Source: Streptacidiphilus albus JL83
Lineage (GTDB): Bacteria; Actinomycetota; Actinomycetes; Streptomycetales; Streptomycetaceae
DNA length: 64,000 nucleotides
Assembly (NCBI RefSeq): GCF_000744705.1
Contig: NZ_JQML01000001.1
Location: 2,800,017 to 2,864,016, forward strand
Direction of reading: 5' to 3'
This document shows positions 61,201-64,000 of this stretch, one piece after another. A model generated the notes under the pieces. That model saw nothing but the letters and a program-made list of their open reading frames with translations, did not search any database and had not been told where the DNA came from. Made by a program: the position numbers and the translations under genes. How positions within the stretch are numbered: the stretch's first letter is position 1; each line of letters starts with the position of its first letter.

Positions 61201-61873
61201 GGTGGCGCAGCGGTCCTGGTCGGTGCCGGAGTTCCAGGAGCTCTTCGTCCAGCACCCGCTGACCCAGCACCTGGTCCGCCGACTGGTCTGGCTGGCCGAG
61301 GCGGAGGGCACCACCACCGCGTTCCGGGTCGCCGAGGACCGCACCTTCGCCGATGTCGGCGACGACGAACTGGTGCTCGCGGAGGGCGCGCGGGTGCGGC
61401 TCGCGCATCCGCTGCTGCTGGCCGGGGAGGTCGACGACTGGGCCGAGGTCTTCGCCGACTACGAGATCCTCCAGCCGTTCCCGCAACTCGGCCGGCCCGT
61501 GTTCGCGCCCACGGAGGCAGAGGCCGGGGAGAACCGGCTGGCCCGGTTCGAGGGCTGCACGGTCCCGGTGGGCCGGCTGCTGGGGCTGACCAAGCGCGGC
61601 TGGGAACGCGGACAGCCCCAGGACGCCGGTGTCGAGCGCTGGTTCTCCAAGCGGCTGGGCGACGACTGCTACCTGGTGATAGCGCTCGACGAGGGCATCG
61701 CGGTGGGGGTGGTGGACATGTTCCCCGACCAGACCTTCGAGACCGTCTGGCTGGCCGCCGCGCCCGGGGACTACTGGCCGAACCACCACTCGTACACCCG
61801 GCGCTTCGGCGAGCTGGACCCGGTGACCGCCTCCGAGCTGCTGGCCGACCTGACCGAGGTGACCGCCAAGTGA
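58259..61873 (+). CDS. WGR and DUF4132 domain protein
   Basis: A 1204-residue protein. Residues 1-70 are a WGR domain (RRWEFVGGGSEKFWEAA, VRFGRVGAEGQ, HFTKAVADKERKGYREV), a domain often found with nucleic-acid or ADP-ribose factors. A long HEAT-like helical middle follows (about 100-900). The C-terminal DUF4132 (MolR-like) region is about 940-1200: VIDYGPRRFTVGFDEQLRPY, and YEILQPFPQLGRPVF. GTG at 58259 is preceded by GAGGAGGGG. An in-frame start at 58217 adds non-WGR residues. The last codons overlap the MoxR-type ATPase start (GTGA). No enzymatic residues can be named. Confidence 0.88.
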   Translation: MRRWEFVGGGSEKFWEAAADGVSVSVRFGRVGAEGQRQEKQFDSAEAALRHFTKAVADKERKGYREVTSGTVAEAVEAVTDAVGEPVAEAVAPTRPDESTFTLPPAWRRAVHPRRGGFGGSLTAVADDALATVQQRNREEAAWVEQVFGGPQGDPQLVAAGREQLADAASPLGAAVLFALTRQYRLTESLYVDAWVELGGLPFAARAVAEYAGIEANWQQHGSTRSGGSIRFRRPDQGLDRYWPRGLADRVRALLSRTDDATYRATVAALDGYRNNTRDRILVSYLLPSERDWLDECLTDPAALTTTDPVLYGMLLCSLGAPEQFARLDSKADLGWNGWSLALVATVAEGTGTACVPLVEQAIEHAYGSDRLKAFAGMAVEFPTDEAFGLLVARMDDKHVRPQLLEAARRYPVRALRLIGAAAVGAGKNALMARQLLTGHVQAHQELTLAVLPELDARVGELVRSLVEASDRVADAPVAALPPLLVSPPWTRRSAPPKPRVLEGLVAEDEPRILWQEGEQQHWAKDAPWHWRYPESTDWVKEAEEKFNGTGNWGSYQQIRLLAQGPAEVLAPYVVNWSPSDLGNGAEVYRPVVAKYGLAALPVALQAAAAQPAHLSGLLLPFLDLYAARLLADGLVRLKSVAPAARAWLGRYGLDAVRLLAPDAVGKAARPRRAAEQALRTVAAGLGAEAVLDAVTAAYGAEAAGIVAEALATDPLENGLPAKLPTVPNWAAPALLPQLRLLDGAGALPAEATRHALMLLALSRPGEVYAGLSALTEACTADSLAEFAWALFEEWRLAGMPPKESWALHALGWLGDDSTVRRLTPVLRAWPGEGAHHRAVEGLEVLAGIGSDIALLHLHGIAQRVKFKALKSRAQEKIAEVASGLGLTGEQLSDRLVPDLDLGPDGTTVIDYGPRRFTVGFDEQLRPYVLDADGKRRKDLPAVGVKDDPELAPAEKKRFAALKKDVRTIAADQIQRLEAAMVAQRSWSVPEFQELFVQHPLTQHLVRRLVWLAEAEGTTTAFRVAEDRTFADVGDDELVLAEGARVRLAHPLLLAGEVDDWAEVFADYEILQPFPQLGRPVFAPTEAEAGENRLARFEGCTVPVGRLLGLTKRGWERGQPQDAGVERWFSKRLGDDCYLVIALDEGIAVGVVDMFPDQTFETVWLAAAPGDYWPNHHSYTRRFGELDPVTASELLADLTEVTAK

Positions 61874-62997
61874 GCACCGTCGGCCTGGAACCGGACGGCG
61901 GGCTGGAGGAAGCCGGGCAGCAGGACGACGCACAGCTCCAGCGCCCGCCGGCCGAGGTCCGCCACGCGGAGGAGCTGGCCGCGCTGCGGGCCGGGGACAC
62001 CGCGCCCCGCCCGCCCGGCTGGCAGCTCAGCCTCCGAGCCGCGCGCCGCTTCATCGTCGGCGACGCGGAGGCCGGGATCAGCCGGAAGTTCGTCGGCAAC
62101 GCCTCGCTGGTGGAGCGCGCCCTGGTGACCCTGGCCACCAGTCGCGGGCTGATGCTGGTGGGCGAACCGGGGACGGCCAAGTCGCTGCTCTCGGAGCTGA
62201 TCGCGGCGGCGGTCAGCGGCATCTCGACGCTGACCGTGCAGGGCGGGGCGGCGACCACCGAGGACCAGATCAAGTACTCCTGGAACTATGCGCTGCTGGT
62301 GTCCGAGGGCCCGTCGACCCGCTCGCTGGTGCCCGCGCCGATGCTGCGCGGGATGGCCGAGGGACGGGTCGTCCGCTTCGAGGAGATCACCCGCTGCGCC
62401 CTGGAGGTGCAGGACTCGCTGCTCTCGCTGCTGTCCGAGCGGGTGCTCGCGGTGCCGGAGCTGACCGGTCCGGACGGGATGGTCTTCGCCCGGGCCGGGT
62501 TCAATGTGATCGCCACCGCCAACACCAGGGACCGGGGCGTCAACGAGATGAGCGCGGCGCTGAAGCGGCGCTTCAACTTCGAGACGGTGTTCCCGATCGC
62601 CGACTTCGAGACCGAACTGGCCCTGGTCGAGGCCGAGGTCAGGACGCTGCTGCTGAGCTCCGGGGTGGAGCCCCCGCCCGACCGCGACGTGCTGGAGGTC
62701 CTGGTCGGGACCTTCCGCGAGCTGCGCGGCCAGCAGGCGGGCGGCGAACGGCTGTCGGCGGTGATGAGCACCGCCGAGGCGGTGTCGGTGGCCCATGCCG
62801 TGGGCCTGCGCGGCTGGTTCCTGCGCGGGGAGCCGGGCAGCGCCGCAGACGTGGTGGCCTGCCTCGCCGGGACCGCCGCCAAGGACAGCCCCGAGGACCT
62901 GGCCCGGCTGCGCCGCTTCCTGGAGCAGCAGGTCTCCCGCCGCCAGGGCCCGCACTGGCAGGCCCTGTACGACGCCCGCCACCTGCTGGCGGACTGA
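61870..62997 (+). CDS. MoxR-type AAA+ ATPase
   Basis: A 375-residue AAA+ protein. After about 60 linker residues come Walker A (GEPGTAKSLL), Walker B (VVRFEEITR), sensor 1 (IATANTRDRG) and the arginine-finger-type stretch AALKRRFNFETVF, then the lid. MoxR-like ATPases remodel proteins and usually act with VWA-domain partners. GTG 61870 overlaps the DUF4132 stop by four bases, and its own stop overlaps the next ATG by one base (TGATG), so the three genes are translationally linked. A VWA protein is expected beyond the window's end. Confidence 0.92.
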   Translation: MSTVGLEPDGGLEEAGQQDDAQLQRPPAEVRHAEELAALRAGDTAPRPPGWQLSLRAARRFIVGDAEAGISRKFVGNASLVERALVTLATSRGLMLVGEPGTAKSLLSELIAAAVSGISTLTVQGGAATTEDQIKYSWNYALLVSEGPSTRSLVPAPMLRGMAEGRVVRFEEITRCALEVQDSLLSLLSERVLAVPELTGPDGMVFARAGFNVIATANTRDRGVNEMSAALKRRFNFETVFPIADFETELALVEAEVRTLLLSSGVEPPPDRDVLEVLVGTFRELRGQQAGGERLSAVMSTAEAVSVAHAVGLRGWFLRGEPGSAADVVACLAGTAAKDSPEDLARLRRFLEQQVSRRQGPHWQALYDARHLLAD

Positions 62998-64000
62998 TGG
63001 GAGCCCCGGTCCTGCTGGGCGTGCGGCACCACTCCCCCGCCTGCGCCCGGCTGGTCGCGCACACGGTCGAGTCCCTCCGTCCGGCCTACGTGCTGGTGGA
63101 GGGACCGGTCGAGATGAACGACCGGCTGCCCGAGCTGCTGCTCGGCCACGAGCTGCCGGTCGCGGTCTTCAGCCACTACCGGGACACCGAGCGCACCGCC
63201 ACGTCGTGGACGCCGCTGTGCGACTACTCCCCGGAGTGGGTCGCGCTGACGGCCGGCCACCGGTCCGGGGCACAGGTCCGCTTCATCGACCTGCCGGCCT
63301 GGCATCCGGCCTTCACCGACCGGGCCGGGGGAGCCGCCAACCGCTACGCCGACGCCGAGGCCCGCTACGCCGAGGCGACGGAACGGCTGTGCGTCCACTA
63401 CGCGGTGGACTCGGTGGACGCCCTGTGGGACCGGCTGTTCGAGGTCGGGGCGGCCGGGACCGCCCCGGAGCGGCTGGCGGAGCGCTTGGACGCCTACTTC
63501 GCGCTGGTGCGCGGCGAGGCGGCGGCCGACGCCGGGGACCGGGCCCGCGAGGAGTACATGGCCTCCTGGGTCCGCGCGGCGCTCGCCCGGGCCGGGGAGC
63601 GCCCGGTGCTGGTGGTGACCGGCGGCTTCCACCAGCCGGCCCTGCGCCGGCTGGTGGAGGGGGACCCGGGGAGAGCCGACTGGCCCGAGGTCCCGGCCCC
63701 GCCCGCGGACGCGCTGGGCGGAAGCTTCCTGGTGCCCTACTCCTTCAGGCAGTTGGACGCCTTCGCCGGCTACCAGTCGGGCATGCCCTCGCCCGGCTAC
63801 TACCAGCAGGTCTGGGAACACGGCCCGGCAGCGGCCGGGCGCGAGCTGCTGCGCACCGTCACCGCCCGGCTGCGGGGGCGCGGGCTGCCGGTCTCCACCG
63901 CCGATCTGATCGCGGCGCGCAGCCTCTCCCAGGGGCTGGCGGCGCTGCGCGGCCATCCGCACGAGTCCCGGGTCGACCTGCTGGACGGTCTGGCCGGGGC
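62997..64000 (+). CDS. DUF5682-like protein, N-terminal part, runs off the window
   Basis: An open frame from ATG 62997 to the window end (334 codons, no stop). The start reads VLLGVRHHSPACARLVAHTV, then VLVEGPVEMNDRLPELL, VRFIDLPAWHP, EREEYMASWV-like EEYMASWVRAAL, and VVTGGFHQPALRRL. Conserved His and Glu in RHHSP and EGP, and the later GGFHQP, resemble DUF5682 and the related EreA/ChaN-like fold, which suggests a metal site. It starts by overlapping the ATPase stop (TGATG). Partial; its function is unknown. Confidence 0.8.
   Translation, partial: MGAPVLLGVRHHSPACARLVAHTVESLRPAYVLVEGPVEMNDRLPELLLGHELPVAVFSHYRDTERTATSWTPLCDYSPEWVALTAGHRSGAQVRFIDLPAWHPAFTDRAGGAANRYADAEARYAEATERLCVHYAVDSVDALWDRLFEVGAAGTAPERLAERLDAYFALVRGEAAADAGDRAREEYMASWVRAALARAGERPVLVVTGGFHQPALRRLVEGDPGRADWPEVPAPPADALGGSFLVPYSFRQLDAFAGYQSGMPSPGYYQQVWEHGPAAAGRELLRTVTARLRGRGLPVSTADLIAARSLSQGLAALRGHPHESRVDLLDGLAG

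Noticed and set aside
1..64000. tRNA, rRNA, CRISPR array, insertion sequence, prophage or biosynthetic cluster
   Set aside because: None was recognised: no regularly spaced repeats, no transposase or integrase motifs, and no synthase modules. Small structured RNAs could be missed without a covariance search.

Overview
The window is very GC-rich, uses G or C at almost every third codon position, starts many genes with GTG or TTG, has several likely leaderless transcripts, and carries typical streptomycete genes (ROK and DeoR sugar regulators, secreted glycosidases, lipoproteins, a PknG-type kinase). It is almost certainly chromosomal DNA of a Streptomycetaceae actinomycete (Streptomyces, Kitasatospora or Streptacidiphilus); I cannot fix the genus. 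No rRNA, tRNA, CRISPR array, transposase or phage gene was seen. Many long open frames opposite or out of phase with the genes are GC-bias shadows and are left out.

Layout. 0.4-7.1 kb: a secreted GH84-type glycosidase, a small YrdB-like membrane protein, an HNH nuclease (convergent) and an MscS channel. 7.2-12.6 kb: a sugar locus with a ROK regulator behind a promoter/operator, a sugar-binding lipoprotein, a GH4 phospho-glycosidase and a BadF-type sugar kinase, but no permease genes. 12.7-14.4 kb: a divergent cupin/MarR pair sharing three copies of an inverted repeat, and a lipoprotein. 14.6-25.4 kb: a signalling locus of GlnX-like membrane protein, GlnH-like binding protein, coiled-coil protein, PknG-like kinase, PP2C phosphatase, VWA protein and FHA protein. 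Kinase, phosphatase and FHA protein each carry two short zinc ribbons. 25.5-33.1 kb: a truncated globin and an FtsX-type ABC exporter (two large permeases and an ATPase, each overlapping the next by 4 nt). 33.1-38.8 kb: a RibD-like reductase-deaminase, a phosphopantetheinyl transferase, a frameshifted CYTH-CHAD gene, a YchJ-like protein, a conserved small protein, a cold-shock gene whose leader holds a terminator hairpin, and a small molybdopterin-domain protein.

38.9-44.3 kb: a probable sulfur-scavenging operon. A promoter and a 40-residue leader peptide ending in the motif known from actinobacterial sulfur genes precede four flavin-dependent monooxygenases. 44.4-46.7 kb: an MFS exporter and its TetR regulator, under a promoter flanked by two palindromes. 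46.8-51.2 kb: a duplicated Cys/His-motif protein, a histidine-phosphatase lipoprotein, an AraC/MFS divergent pair and a VapBC-like pair. 51.2-55.6 kb: a DeoR repressor divergent from a secreted GH27 alpha-galactosidase, then an SMP-30 lactonase. 55.7-64 kb: a lipoprotein, an atypical flavin disulfide oxidoreductase, and a translationally coupled set of WGR-DUF4132 protein, MoxR-type ATPase and DUF5682-like protein that runs off the end.

The most interesting parts are the zinc-ribbon-tagged kinase/phosphatase/FHA locus, the leader-controlled monooxygenase operon, the cold-shock leader attenuator and the DUF4132-MoxR-DUF5682 set. All functional statements rest on motif reading and family knowledge; no database search was possible.
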